From NCBI GenBank assembly GCA_038252255.1, contig JBBSAM010000008.1, positions 62,001 through 126,000 on the forward strand: a stretch of 64,000 bases of DNA, read 5' to 3'. The position numbers were made by a program, and so were the translations under genes. Shown here piece after piece: positions 48,952-58,439 of the stretch. Below the pieces are notes generated by a model. That model was not told the origin of the DNA and did no database searches. It saw only the letters and a program-made list of their open reading frames with translations. Source of the stretch: Chersky-806 sp038252255. Lineage in GTDB: Bacteria > Actinomycetota > Acidimicrobiia > IMCC26256 > JAENVU01. Within the stretch, counting starts at the first letter, position 1. Each line of letters begins with the position of its first letter.

Positions 48952-51384
48952 TCATTCCATGACGCGCAGTGTCGAGGGGACGTCCATCCGCCGGAGCTTC
49001 CGGACCGTGAACAGGGGGGCGACGGTGACCGCGACGACGCCCAGGGTCGTCGCGATGATCCACGTGCCCGTCGAGACGGCGGTGACGATGCCGAGGTCGG
49101 GGTAGGTCTGTGGGAGCAGGCCGGTGACCAGCCAGTCCAGGAGCAGCCATCCGACGCCGAGCCCCAGCGCCGTGGCGAACAGCCCGATCACGAGACTCTC
49201 GACCGTCGCTATCCGCAGCACCGTCCGGACGCGCAGCCCGAACGCGAACATCGTGGCTTCTTCCCGGGCTCGCTCGTCGGCGTTGATGCTGGCCGAGTTG
49301 AAGGCGATCAACAGCGCCAGCAGGAGCACGGCGGCTTCGACGACACGGAGGATCCCGAGCGCGCTCCGGAGCTGCTGGCGCACCGTGTCGGTGTAGGCCG
49401 TGATGGGCTGGACCGACGCAACGCCGGGCGTCCCGAACAAGCCACGCTTGACCGCGTCGCTGCTCGTGCGCCGCGCCGGGTCGACGACCACGGTGTTCGT
49501 GATGCCTGCGAGGTTCATGAGGCTCGCGTCCCGGAAGTCCATGAACGCGGCGGCGCGGAGGGGAAGCGGGTTCACGCCCAGGACCGTCACGCGGGAACGG
49601 ACGAGCTCGTAGGACACCAGCCCGTTCCGGCGCGGGTGTCGAAGGATCACCGTGTCGCCCGGATGGACGCCGAGATCGCGCGCGGCGATCTCGCTGAGCA
49701 CGATGCCCGGACCACGCGCATCCACCCGGTGCTCGATCGTCGGGCGCCAGGTTCCACTCCGCAAGTCGACCAGGTCCACGAAGGTGTCGATGTTCGTGGC
49801 CCCGCGGTGGAGTGTGCCCGGCAGCTGCAGGATCGGCTCCCCTCTCCGGACCAGGGGCGAATGCTCGATCGCGGTGACTTGCGGCGCCGTCACCGGATAG
49901 AAGGAGTCAAGCGTCACGAGCAGGCGGCGAGGACTCGTCTTCGTGAGCTCGCGCTCTCCCCGGTCGATCGTGGCGAGGAAGGAGTCGACCATCCCGATCA
50001 CGCCGATCAGGACGACGATCGCCGCCGCGATTCCCAATGTCGTCATCAGCGTCCGGCGTGGCGCGCGCAAGACGTTCCGCAGCGGCATCTGCGCGGTGGT
50101 CCGCCCCGGAAGTGGGAGGCGGGCCAGGAGCGGGGCGAGGCCGCCACCCTTGGCCGAGACGAAGCCGGTCCGGATCGCCTCGATCGGCGCGACCCTCACT
50201 GCCCGCCACACCGGGATGGCCGCCGCGAGAACCGGCAGCGCGAAGCCGATGGCGGCGGCCCGGGCGAACGTTCCCGCCTGGAACGGGACACGCCAGACGG
50301 GAAGCGGGAAGAAGCCGCGCAGCACGGAGCCCATGACGACGCCCACGCCGAGTCCGATCGCGACACCGAAGACCACGCCGAGCAGTGCGATCTCCGACCC
50401 GACCAGCAACGGGCGGATCGCCAGCGACCGGCGTGGCACTCCGAGCGCCATGCCGATCCCGATCTCGCGCCGTTGCGCTTCGACGATGCGCCCCGCGAGG
50501 TTGAACGCGGCGAAGGCGGCGCCCGCCAGGATCAGGACCGCGAAGATGTCGTACAGCTGCTGGTCGCCCTTGATGTCGTCGTACATCAACCGGTGCGCGG
50601 TGTCGCCGTTGGGCCCGTTGATGGTGGTACCAACCGTCGGGAACCGCTCGCGGAGGGCTTGGCGGAGCTCGCGGCGGACGACGGCCACGTTCGCTCCGGG
50701 CTTCAGCGTCATCACGAGGTCGTTCGCCGCGCCGGGCTGACCGGCAACGTGCTGCGCCGTCGCCAGCGGCACGAACATCGCGGCGAAGCTCGCGTCGGCG
50801 AGCACCGTCCCGCGCTCGCCGAGGATCATGAAGTACTCCGGCGAGAGTCCCAGCCCGACGTAGTGGAGCGTGGTGCCGCCGCTCACTCGGACCACCCCTC
50901 GGCTCGGGAGGTGGTGCTGCTTCGCGAAGTGGGCGTCGAGGACCATGTGTCGGGTCCCGGCGTCTCGAGTGGCGAGGGTTCGGCCGGCCGTGGCTGACAC
51001 CCGGTTCACATGGGGGCCGCCGTGCGCGACGTCGACGCCGACGAGACGGCCGGGCACGAGAATCGTCTTGCCCGCCGCGGACGCGTCGACCTGGGTCGGC
51101 ACGAGGAGCCGGGGCTCGGCCGCCTGCACCCAGCGAGCGTGTGGGATCGCGCGCGCGACGTCCTCGAGCTCCGTCGCGCTCACGTAGCTGCCGGTGCTCA
51201 GCGCCACGTGGAGGTCGTACATGTCGAGCTTCTCGTAGCTGGCGTCGTACGACACCTGCCGCCACTGGGAGGTGCTGCTGAGGCCGGCGTAGATGCCCGT
51301 GCCGATCGCGATGATGAAGGCGATCGCGCAGACCTGGACCCAACGAGCGCGGAGGTCGCGCAGCGACCATCGGAGCCAGAGCAC
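48952..51384 (-). CDS. FtsX/MacB-type ABC permease with two FtsX domains
   Basis: 810 residues. TM1 (VQVCAIAFIIAIGTGIYAGL), a large external domain (about 40-270), then three TM helices (starting FAVLILAGAAFAAFNLAGRI), a second TM-loop-TM unit (TLGIAAAIVVLIGVIGMV), another external domain, and a final three helices. The FtsX signature REIGIGMALGVPRRSL is present, the second copy is EEATMFAFGLRVRTVL. This duplicated architecture is that of LolE/YbjZ-like transporters that use a MacB-type cycle to handle lipoproteins or envelope substrates. It is five bases downstream of its ATPase gene. Confidence 0.9.
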   Translation of the reverse strand: MLWLRWSLRDLRARWVQVCAIAFIIAIGTGIYAGLSSTSQWRQVSYDASYEKLDMYDLHVALSTGSYVSATELEDVARAIPHARWVQAAEPRLLVPTQVDASAAGKTILVPGRLVGVDVAHGGPHVNRVSATAGRTLATRDAGTRHMVLDAHFAKQHHLPSRGVVRVSGGTTLHYVGLGLSPEYFMILGERGTVLADASFAAMFVPLATAQHVAGQPGAANDLVMTLKPGANVAVVRRELRQALRERFPTVGTTINGPNGDTAHRLMYDDIKGDQQLYDIFAVLILAGAAFAAFNLAGRIVEAQRREIGIGMALGVPRRSLAIRPLLVGSEIALLGVVFGVAIGLGVGVVMGSVLRGFFPLPVWRVPFQAGTFARAAAIGFALPVLAAAIPVWRAVRVAPIEAIRTGFVSAKGGGLAPLLARLPLPGRTTAQMPLRNVLRAPRRTLMTTLGIAAAIVVLIGVIGMVDSFLATIDRGERELTKTSPRRLLVTLDSFYPVTAPQVTAIEHSPLVRRGEPILQLPGTLHRGATNIDTFVDLVDLRSGTWRPTIEHRVDARGPGIVLSEIAARDLGVHPGDTVILRHPRRNGLVSYELVRSRVTVLGVNPLPLRAAAFMDFRDASLMNLAGITNTVVVDPARRTSSDAVKRGLFGTPGVASVQPITAYTDTVRQQLRSALGILRVVEAAVLLLALLIAFNSASINADERAREEATMFAFGLRVRTVLRIATVESLVIGLFATALGLGVGWLLLDWLVTGLLPQTYPDLGIVTAVSTGTWIIATTLGVVAVTVAPLFTVRKLRRMDVPSTLRVME

Positions 51385-51389
51385 CTGAT

Positions 51390-52100
51390 CTACCAGCGCA
51401 GCTGGTCGACGGCGACGTGTCCGCCGGCCGGCGGGCCGTCGGCGACGATGTGCCCACTGCTGAGCTCGATGACCCGGTCCGCGACCCGCGCGATCTCACG
51501 GTTGTGCGTGACGATGAGCACCGTGATCCCGCGATGCGCCTGCGCGTGGAGCAGCTCGAGGATCTGGATGCCGGTGCGGAAGTCGAGCTCGCCGGTTGGT
51601 TCGTCGGCGAGCATGATCGGGTTGCCGGTTGCGAGCGCGCGGGCGATCGCCACCCGTTGCTGCTCGCCCCCGGAGAGCTGCTGGGGGAAGTGGTGGATCC
51701 GGTCGCCCAGGCCGACTTCGGCGAGAGTGGAGCGGGCCCGATCGTGATCGACATGCCGACCCGAGACGTCGACACCGAACTGGACGTTCTCGAGCGCGGT
51801 CAGGCCCGGGAACAGGTTGAACGTCTGGAAGATGAAGCTGACCGTCTCGCGCCGAAACCGGAACAGCTCAGAGGTGCCGGCCTCGGAGATCCGCTTGCCG
51901 TCGATGATGATCGTCCCGCTGCTGGGTGAGTCCAGCGCGCCGATCAGGTTGAGCAGGGTCGTCTTCCCGCTTCCCGACGGGCCGAGCACGACTATGAACT
52001 CCCCCGCGCCGATCGCGAGGTCCACGGATTCGAGCGCGGTGACAACTCCGCCACCCACTTCGTAGCGGCGGCTCACTGCGTCCAGCTCGATGAGACCCAT
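51390..52100 (-). CDS. ABC transporter ATP-binding protein, LolD/MacB type
   Basis: 236 residues. Walker A GPSGSGKTT is near residues 39-47, the Q-loop at FIFQTFNLFPGLTALENV (the MacB/LolD-type sequence), signature LSGGEQQR, Walker B IMLADEPTGELD and H-loop VTHNREIA. The ATG at 52100 is chosen because the family motif ELDAVSRRYEV follows directly. Operon with the FtsX-type permease. Cytoplasmic ATPase of a mechanotransmission-type envelope transporter. Confidence 0.92.
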   Translation of the reverse strand: MGLIELDAVSRRYEVGGGVVTALESVDLAIGAGEFIVVLGPSGSGKTTLLNLIGALDSPSSGTIIIDGKRISEAGTSELFRFRRETVSFIFQTFNLFPGLTALENVQFGVDVSGRHVDHDRARSTLAEVGLGDRIHHFPQQLSGGEQQRVAIARALATGNPIMLADEPTGELDFRTGIQILELLHAQAHRGITVLIVTHNREIARVADRVIELSSGHIVADGPPAGGHVAVDQLRW

Positions 52101-52409
52101 CGTCGCGAGTGCCCCTGAACTCGACCGCGTTGCTGACTGCACCCAGGATGCGTGGCCCGTCGCAATGCTCCCAGGGCCGGAAGTCCCGACTCCGGCGGCG
52201 TCGGGCTGCTCGAGCCCGTCCCCCGGCGGGTCGTGGCGGCGGTGCCGGCGACCCGACCTGCCGGTCCGTCGGGGACCTTCGCCTCTGGAGGTGGCGCCAC
52301 GGCCGCCGTACCGTCGCCAGGTGAATTGCGATCAGACCCGAGCCCGGTCCATGCCCGTCCCGGCCGGCTGGCGCTCCACCTCCTGACGCTCGGCTGCGCG
52401 AGCACACCG
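52101..52409. other. 309-base region between ABC and P-type ATPase genes
   Basis: No recognisable gene. A plus-strand frame open from 52152 joins the P-type ATPase, but the sequence it encodes is Pro/Arg/Gly-rich and unlike the family. I assign this region to the divergent promoters. I see no clear operator. Confidence 0.45.
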
Positions 52410-54980
52410 GTGATCGGGCTCAGCTCGGATGAAGCTGGAAAGCGCCTGAGAACGGCGGGGCCGAACGTGCTGCCGGTCGTCCGGCCCCCGCCGCCGTGGC
52501 GACGGCTCGCGACACAGATGACCCACTTCTTCGCACTCATGCTGTGGGTCGCGGGCGTGCTCGCTTTCGTCGCCGGGCTCCCGGAGCTCGGGGCCGCGAT
52601 CTTCGTCGTCATCCTCGTCAATGGCGTGTTCGCCTTCATCCAGGAGTCGCGGGCCGAGCACGCGGCGGAGAAGCTCCGTGACCTGCTTCCCCGCCGGGCC
52701 ATGGTGATGCGGGACGGTCTGCCGCGGGAGGTCGACGTACGCGAGCTCGTGGTCGGCGACGTCGTGCTGCTGGCGGCCGGCGACCGGATCTCGGCCGATC
52801 TGCGCGCGCAGACCGCGGTGGGCCTCGAAGTCGACACGTCGACGCTCACCGGCGAGAGTCAGCCGGAATCGGCCGGGCCGGGAGACGCCCTCTTCGCCGG
52901 CACGTTCGTGGTCGAGGGCGAGGCACGAGCCGACGTCGTGGCGACCGGCTCCGAGACGAGACTGGCCGAGATCGCCGGATTGACGAGCGCGGGACAACGA
53001 CCCCGCGGCCCCCTGGCCAACGAGCTCGATCGTGTGGTGCGCACGATCGCCGTCATCTCGCTCGCCGTGGGCGCAGGCTTCTTCGGCATCGCGCTCGTGA
53101 TCGGCACCCCGGCGACGGACGGATTCCTCTTTGCGATCGGCGTGACCGTCGCCCTCGTGCCCGAGGGCCTCCTCCCGACCGTCACCTTGTCGCTGGCAAT
53201 CGGGGCGCAACGCATGTCTCGGCAGTCGGCGCTGGTGCGGCGGCTGGAAGCCGTCGAGACGTTGGGATCGACCACGTTCATCTGCACCGACAAGACCGGG
53301 ACCCTGACCCGCAACGAGATGAGCGTCGTCGAAGTCTGGACCCCGTCCGGCGCGGTGCGCGTCCGGGGCGAGGGCTACGAGCCCGAAGGGCTCGTCGACG
53401 GCGAAGCCGATGCGGTCAGTGCGGCATCCGAGGTCGCGTACGTCGCGCGGCGATGCTCGACCGGGCTGGCGATCGAGCTGGAAGGCCGTTGGGTTGCCCA
53501 GGGCGACCCGATGGAGGCCGCGCTCGACGTGCTCGACCGCCGGCTCGGCGCCACCGGCTCGGGCGAGAGCCGCGCCGAACCGGAGCGGGCCCGCTACCCG
53601 TTCGACCCTCGACGCCGGCGAATGTCCGTGTGGACCGGTGACCGGCTGCTCGTCAAGGGCGCACCGGACGCCGTGCTCCCCCGCTGCGTCGCTTCGCCCC
53701 AGGACGTCGAGCCGGTGCTCGGCAAGCTGGCCGAGCGAGGCTTGCGGGTGATCGCCGTCGCGCAACGGAACATCGGGGCCGACGAGGCCGGGCACTCCGC
53801 CGACGATGTCGAGCGGGGTCTGACCCTGTTGGGCCTCATCGGGCTCGAGGATCCCCCTCGGGCGAGTGCCGAAGCCGCGATCGCGTCCTGTCGCCGGTCC
53901 GGAATACGGATCGCGATGGTCACCGGCGATCATCCCGCGACGGCGCTGGCGATCGCGCGGGAGGTCGGGCTGGCGCACGAGGACCCGCGAGTGCTGCTCG
54001 GCTCGGAGCTGCCCGACGACGAGGAGGTGCTCGGCGCGCTGCTCGACTTCGACGGTGTGGTGGTCGCGCGGGTCGCTCCCGAAGACAAGCTCCGCATCGC
54101 CCGCGCGCTTCGGCGGCGTGGCCACGTCGTCGCGATGACGGGCGACGGTGTCAACGACGGGCCGGCCCTCCAGGCCGCGGACATCGGCATCGCGATGGGG
54201 CGCACCGGCACGGACGTGGCACGCGAGGCCGCCGATCTGGTGCTCCTCGACGACGACTTCGCGACGATCGTCGCCGCGGTCAAGCAGGGTCGTGCGACGT
54301 TCACCAACATCCGTCGCTTCCTCACCTATCACCTGACCGACAACGTGGCCGAGCTCACTCCATTCGTGTTCTGGGCGCTCTCCGGCGGACGCTTTCCGCT
54401 CGCGCTGACCGTGCTCCAGGTGCTCTGCCTGGACATCGGCACGGATCTGCTCCCCGCCCTCGCGCTGGGCGCCGAGCCGCCCGGGGAGCATGCGGCGGAG
54501 GGCCCACCGCTCCGGCGACACCTCCTCGACCGCGCGCTCATGGCTCGCGTCTTCGGAGTCCTCGGCCCGACGGAGGCCCTCGTCTCGATGACCGCGTTCC
54601 TCACGACCTTTCTCCTGGCCGGCTGGCGGCCCGGAGACCACTTTCCTCCCGGGCCGCTCCTCGCCGCATCGGGCGCGGCCTTCTCGGCCGTCGTGTTCGG
54701 CCAGATCGCGACGGCTTTCGCATGCCGGAGCACCACACGGAGGCCGGGCCAACTCGGTTGGACCACGAACCCGCTGTTGCTCGTGGCCGTCGCGGTGGAG
54801 CTGCTCGCCCTCTGCGTCTTCATCCTGGTGCCGCCGATCGCGGACCTGCTCCGTCAGGCCCCCCCGACCGCCGCGGGTCTTCTGGTCGCGCTCGGTGCCA
54901 TCCCGGCCGTCCTGGGCGTCGACGCACTCCACAAGGCTCGCCGCGCTGTCCGTGCCGGCCGCGCTCGAGCGCGGCCGTAG
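52410..54980 (+). CDS. P-type cation-transporting ATPase (P2-like)
   Basis: 856 residues. The cation-ATPase N domain (LSSDEAGKRLRTAGPN) begins just after the chosen GTG. Actuator motif TLTGESQPE, phosphorylation motif CTDKTGTLT with Asp near residue 294, nucleotide-binding KGAPD, and hinge GDGVNDGPAL all are intact. TM4 carries VALVPEGLLPTVTL, the P-E-G-L-L-P of P2 ATPases (Ca2+, Na+/K+). TM5-6 read DNVAELTPFVFWAL and LQVLCLDIGTDLLPALALG. The ion is not certain; Ca2+ or Na+ export is plausible. The start is uncertain because the frame is open further upstream. Confidence 0.9.
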   Translation: MIGLSSDEAGKRLRTAGPNVLPVVRPPPPWRRLATQMTHFFALMLWVAGVLAFVAGLPELGAAIFVVILVNGVFAFIQESRAEHAAEKLRDLLPRRAMVMRDGLPREVDVRELVVGDVVLLAAGDRISADLRAQTAVGLEVDTSTLTGESQPESAGPGDALFAGTFVVEGEARADVVATGSETRLAEIAGLTSAGQRPRGPLANELDRVVRTIAVISLAVGAGFFGIALVIGTPATDGFLFAIGVTVALVPEGLLPTVTLSLAIGAQRMSRQSALVRRLEAVETLGSTTFICTDKTGTLTRNEMSVVEVWTPSGAVRVRGEGYEPEGLVDGEADAVSAASEVAYVARRCSTGLAIELEGRWVAQGDPMEAALDVLDRRLGATGSGESRAEPERARYPFDPRRRRMSVWTGDRLLVKGAPDAVLPRCVASPQDVEPVLGKLAERGLRVIAVAQRNIGADEAGHSADDVERGLTLLGLIGLEDPPRASAEAAIASCRRSGIRIAMVTGDHPATALAIAREVGLAHEDPRVLLGSELPDDEEVLGALLDFDGVVVARVAPEDKLRIARALRRRGHVVAMTGDGVNDGPALQAADIGIAMGRTGTDVAREAADLVLLDDDFATIVAAVKQGRATFTNIRRFLTYHLTDNVAELTPFVFWALSGGRFPLALTVLQVLCLDIGTDLLPALALGAEPPGEHAAEGPPLRRHLLDRALMARVFGVLGPTEALVSMTAFLTTFLLAGWRPGDHFPPGPLLAASGAAFSAVVFGQIATAFACRSTTRRPGQLGWTTNPLLLVAVAVELLALCVFILVPPIADLLRQAPPTAAGLLVALGAIPAVLGVDALHKARRAVRAGRARARP

Positions 54981-55075
54981 GGAGCGGGCTGCGAACCTGC
55001 CCCCTCGCTCTCTGTACGTCAGATCCCGAGACGCCGTACGCTGCGAGCCGAGGGTCATCTCCGGGGGGAGCCGCG

Positions 55076-56713
55076 ATGCGCCGATGGACGAGAAGGCTCG
55101 CGATCGCGAGCTTCGTGGTCGCGATGGTGGGGGCGAGCGCCGCGAGCCCCACCGCGGGTGCCGAAGAGGGGCACAGCCACGAGCACGATCGACCTCGGGT
55201 GCTGCTCGTCGGGACGTGGCACCATCGCTCCGGGCGCTACTCCTCTATCCAGGCGGCCGTCGACGCGGCCCGACCGGGCGACTGGGTCCTCGTCGCGCCG
55301 GGCGACTACCACGAACGGGCCGACCACAGCAACGACGGGCAGGCCGACGACGCGACCGGCGGCGTGATGATCACCAAGCCGGGCATCCACGTGCGGGGCA
55401 TGGACCGCAATCGGGTCGTCGTCGACGGCACCCTCCCCGGGTCGTCACGCTGCGCGTCGTCACTCGCCGAGCAGGACCCCGGGCCGACACGCTCGGACGG
55501 GTCTACCGCCGGACGGAACGGGATCGAGGTGTACAAGGCCTCCGGCGTCAGCATCGAGAACCTCACCGTCTGCAACTTCCTGCGGTCCGGCGGTGGCGGC
55601 AACGAGATCTGGTTCAACGGCGGCGACGGGAGCGGGACGACCGGTCTGGACAGCTACATGGGTGCTTACCTGTCGGCCACGTCGACGCATTTCGCGTCGG
55701 GCGCGCTCGAGGCCGAGTACGGCCTGTTCGCGAGCAACGTGAACGGTCCCGGGGCGATGGTTCACACCTACGCGAGCAACATGGCCGACTCCGGGTACTA
55801 CATCGGGGCCTGCCCGGATTGTCTGTCGTGGCTGGTGGATGCCCACGCCCAGAACAACGCGCTCGGGTACTCCGGCACGAACTCGGGCGGCCGGCTCGTC
55901 GTCGCATTCTCGGAGTGGGATCACAACAAGACCGGGATCTCCACGAACAGCCAGAACAATGACGACGCACCTTCGCCGCAGGACGGCTCCTGCCCGAACG
56001 GGGCGCCGGGCCCGCGCGGCACCGGGTCCTGCACGTTGTTCCTCGGCAACTGGATCCACGACAACAACAACCCGGACGTTCCCGGTTCCGGGACGGCGGA
56101 GCTCGGGCCCGTGGGCACGGGCATGGTGCTGTCCGGCGGCCGCCACGACACGATCCAGGACAATCGAGTCGAGCGCAACGGCGCGTGGGGGCTGCTCCTC
56201 GTGCCGTTCCCGGACACCGGCACCCCGCCACCGGTTGCCAATTGCGCGGGCGGCGTGAAGGACCCGGGTGGTCTCCTCGGCGCACTCGGCGTCACCTGCT
56301 ACTTCGACGACTTCGGCAACGAGGTGGTCGGCAACACCCTGCGCGACAACGGTGGCTTCGGCAACGAGACGAACGGAGACCTCGCCGAGATCAGCGACCT
56401 GAACACCCCCGGCAACTGCTGGCACGACAACGTCGACCCGAACGGAGTCACCAGCGCACCAGCGGATCTCCAGACGACACACGCGACCTGTGGGGTGGCG
56501 AATCAAGGAGCCGGGCTCACGGACCCGCTCTCGCTGCAGGTGATCTGCGACACCGAGGCCTTCGGCCCGTGCCCACCGACCGCAGGTCAGTCCTATCCTC
56601 GTCGAACCGCGGTGGCGCTCACTCCCCTTCCCGACCAGCCGTCCATGCCCGATCCGTGCGCCGGAGTGCCGCGCAACGACTGGTGCACACGCCGGCACGG
56701 CTCATGGCACTGA
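55076..56713 (+). CDS. Secreted right-handed parallel beta-helix protein
   Basis: 545 residues. ATG follows GGGGGGAG. Signal peptide MRRWTRRLAIASFVVAM..., cleavage likely after PTAGA, then a short His-rich segment (EEGHSHEHDR). A pectate-lyase-like beta helix follows: YSSIQAAVDAARPGDWVLVAPGDYHE, then repeated GIEVYKASGVSIENLTV, STHFASGALEAEYGLF and VLSGGRHDTIQDNRVERNGAWGL coils. There are about a dozen Cys, suggesting disulphides. Such proteins bind or cleave polysaccharides; no catalytic residues are clear. No cell-wall anchor. Monocistronic, apparently. Confidence 0.87.
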   Translation: MRRWTRRLAIASFVVAMVGASAASPTAGAEEGHSHEHDRPRVLLVGTWHHRSGRYSSIQAAVDAARPGDWVLVAPGDYHERADHSNDGQADDATGGVMITKPGIHVRGMDRNRVVVDGTLPGSSRCASSLAEQDPGPTRSDGSTAGRNGIEVYKASGVSIENLTVCNFLRSGGGGNEIWFNGGDGSGTTGLDSYMGAYLSATSTHFASGALEAEYGLFASNVNGPGAMVHTYASNMADSGYYIGACPDCLSWLVDAHAQNNALGYSGTNSGGRLVVAFSEWDHNKTGISTNSQNNDDAPSPQDGSCPNGAPGPRGTGSCTLFLGNWIHDNNNPDVPGSGTAELGPVGTGMVLSGGRHDTIQDNRVERNGAWGLLLVPFPDTGTPPPVANCAGGVKDPGGLLGALGVTCYFDDFGNEVVGNTLRDNGGFGNETNGDLAEISDLNTPGNCWHDNVDPNGVTSAPADLQTTHATCGVANQGAGLTDPLSLQVICDTEAFGPCPPTAGQSYPRRTAVALTPLPDQPSMPDPCAGVPRNDWCTRRHGSWH

Positions 56714-56720
56714 ATCACCC

Positions 56721-56734
56721 CCCGGGCGCCCGGG
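56721..56734. terminator. Palindrome between convergent beta-helix and K+ channel genes
   Basis: CCCGGGCGCCCGGG is a perfect 14-base palindrome, eight bases after the beta-helix stop codon, in the 67-base gap between convergent genes. Confidence 0.45.
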
Positions 56735-56780
56735 CACAGGCCGCCGAACCCGTCACCGGCTCGGGGCGTCCCGGCTCGCG

Positions 56781-57785
56781 TCAAGCGCGAGTCTCGACCG
56801 CGCGACTGAGCGCCTCGAGCTCCGTGGACGTGCCGATCGCGATCAGGACCTGGCCCTGCTGAATCGTCGTATCGGGCGAAGGGTTGGTGGCGAAGGTGCC
56901 GTCCAGCTCGCGCAGCGCGAGGACGAGAGCCCCCGTACGGTCGCGCAGCTGGGCGGAGCGGATGGTCTCGCCGGCAATTGCCGAGCCGTCCGGGACGGCC
57001 ACCTCCTCGAGCCGGAACTCGAGGTCACGATCGTGCATGACCACGTCGAGGAACTCGGTTACGTGGGGCTGGAGCACGAACGCGGCGATGCGGGCGCCCC
57101 CGATGCTCTGCGGATTCACGACCCGGTCCGCCCCTGCCCGCCGCAGCTTCTCCTCACTCGCCTCGACGCGGGCGCGGGCGACGATGAACAGATCCGGACG
57201 GAGGGCCCGCGCGGACACGGTCACGAACAGATTGCCGGCGTCGGTATCGAGGGCTGCGACGAGGGCTCGGGCATGTGCGACCCCGGCCTGCTCGAGCACG
57301 CGGTCCTCGGTCGCGTCGCCGAGGACCGACGCCCACGAGCCGTTGCCGAACCGCGATGGGTCCAGGTCCACCGCGACGAGCTCCATCCCTGATGCCGTGA
57401 GCTCCTCTGCGATGGCCCGGCCCACCCGCCCCCAGCCGCAGACGATCACGTGCCCGCGCATCGCGTCGATCTGTCGCTCCATCCGGCGCCTCCCGAGCAG
57501 CTCCATGAGATCGCCCTCGATGAGCGACTCGAGCACCACGCTGAACGTATACAGCGCAGTGCCGACACCGAACAAGATGAGCACGATCGTGAAGATCTTC
57601 CCGGCGTCGTCGAGCGGCCGCACCTCGCGGAACCCGACGGTCGCCACTGTCGTCACGGTCTGATAGGCGGCGTCCAACACCGAGAACCCGAGCGCGACGT
57701 AGCCGATCGTGCCCACGACGAAGACGGTGAGCAGCAGCGTCAGCGCGAGCGGCAACCGCGACTGCCCCGTCACTGATGTCCTCAC
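56781..57785 (-). CDS. Two-TM potassium channel with RCK (TrkA-N/TrkA-C) domain
   Basis: 334 residues. TM1 is LPLALTLLLTVFVVGTIGYVAL. The pore loop and filter read TTVATVGFREV with TVGFR at 49-53, where typical channels have TVGYG; the second glycine is replaced by Arg. TM2 is IFTIVLILFGVGTALYTFSVVL. A Rossmann fold follows (VIVCGWGRVGRAIAEEL, with GxGxxG near 116), then a TrkA-C domain (EVAVPDGSAIAGETIRSAQL). RCK domains gate by binding nucleotides or Ca2+. Whether the altered filter still selects K+ is not known. GTG start. Confidence 0.88.
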   Translation of the reverse strand: MRTSVTGQSRLPLALTLLLTVFVVGTIGYVALGFSVLDAAYQTVTTVATVGFREVRPLDDAGKIFTIVLILFGVGTALYTFSVVLESLIEGDLMELLGRRRMERQIDAMRGHVIVCGWGRVGRAIAEELTASGMELVAVDLDPSRFGNGSWASVLGDATEDRVLEQAGVAHARALVAALDTDAGNLFVTVSARALRPDLFIVARARVEASEEKLRRAGADRVVNPQSIGGARIAAFVLQPHVTEFLDVVMHDRDLEFRLEEVAVPDGSAIAGETIRSAQLRDRTGALVLALRELDGTFATNPSPDTTIQQGQVLIAIGTSTELEALSRAVETRA

Positions 57786-57857
57786 CCGTCATTCCCCATG
57801 CGCAAGTGCTGAGCCTACGGAACAACGGGCCGGCCGGCCGACGAGGCGCGCTTGAGA

Positions 57858-58316
57858 TCAGTGCGCTCGACGAGAGGCGCCGCGCAATTCGCCTGAAGTA
57901 GGCGTCGTGGTCGGGCTCCACTCAGTGTCGAGCAGGCGCCGGGCGAGGATCGCTGCGGTCTTCGCGGCATGCGCCTTTGCCAGCTCTGCCTGCGGGCCCT
58001 TCCATCGGCCGTCGACGGACGCGACGAAGAGGTGGTACCACCGTTCGAAGAGCTCGAGTCGAAGCGGCTCGAGGCCGTGCACGTACCGGTGAGCAGCCAG
58101 GATCGCGCCGTCGTAGCCCGCTTCACCGAGCAGCACCTGGCTCCAGTAGTCGATCAGCCTCGGTATGTGGACGGCCCAATCCACCTCCGCGATCTCTCCG
58201 AAGACGGGACCGAGAAGATCGTCGAGCGCGACTTCCCGGTAGAAGTGGATGACGAGATCGTGGATCTCTGCTCGCGTCTCGAGGTCGCGAGCTCGGAGAC
58301 GCCGACTGTCACGCAT
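57858..58316 (-). CDS. Group III truncated hemoglobin
   Basis: 152 residues. The globin core has FYREVALDDLLGPVFGEIAEVDWAVHIPRLIDYWSQVLLGEAGYDGAILAAHRYVHGLEPLRLELFERWYHLF. The proximal His is probably in AAHRYVHG (F8 position), and Tyr in FYREV is the B10 residue, as expected. Group III proteins bind O2, NO or peroxide; NO detoxification and redox roles are proposed (family knowledge). ATG at 58316 is chosen because the longer frame adds unrelated sequence. Neighbours are a remnant of a copper nitrite-reductase-like gene and a Cys-containing regulator, fitting a nitrogen-oxide theme. Confidence 0.87.
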   Translation of the reverse strand: MRDSRRLRARDLETRAEIHDLVIHFYREVALDDLLGPVFGEIAEVDWAVHIPRLIDYWSQVLLGEAGYDGAILAAHRYVHGLEPLRLELFERWYHLFVASVDGRWKGPQAELAKAHAAKTAAILARRLLDTEWSPTTTPTSGELRGASRRAH

Positions 58317-58439
58317 GGGCAACACCCCGTACCGGCGAGCTGACGTGCATGCCTCCCAACTCCTTCCAGCGTGACTCGAGCAGAGCCGGTCGGCCAGAAC
58401 CGTGACGTCTACCGCGAGGGCCACTACGCGCTCCGACCT

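Noticed and set aside
52152..52409. N-terminal extension of the P-type ATPase
   Set aside because: Pro/Arg/Gly-rich translation without family similarity and no ribosome-binding site; probably the intergenic region. Not fully excluded.
52332..55058. A 908-codon minus-strand frame opposite the P-type ATPase
   Set aside because: Antisense of a gene with all P-type ATPase motifs; composition (Arg/Glu/His-rich) is typical of shadows.
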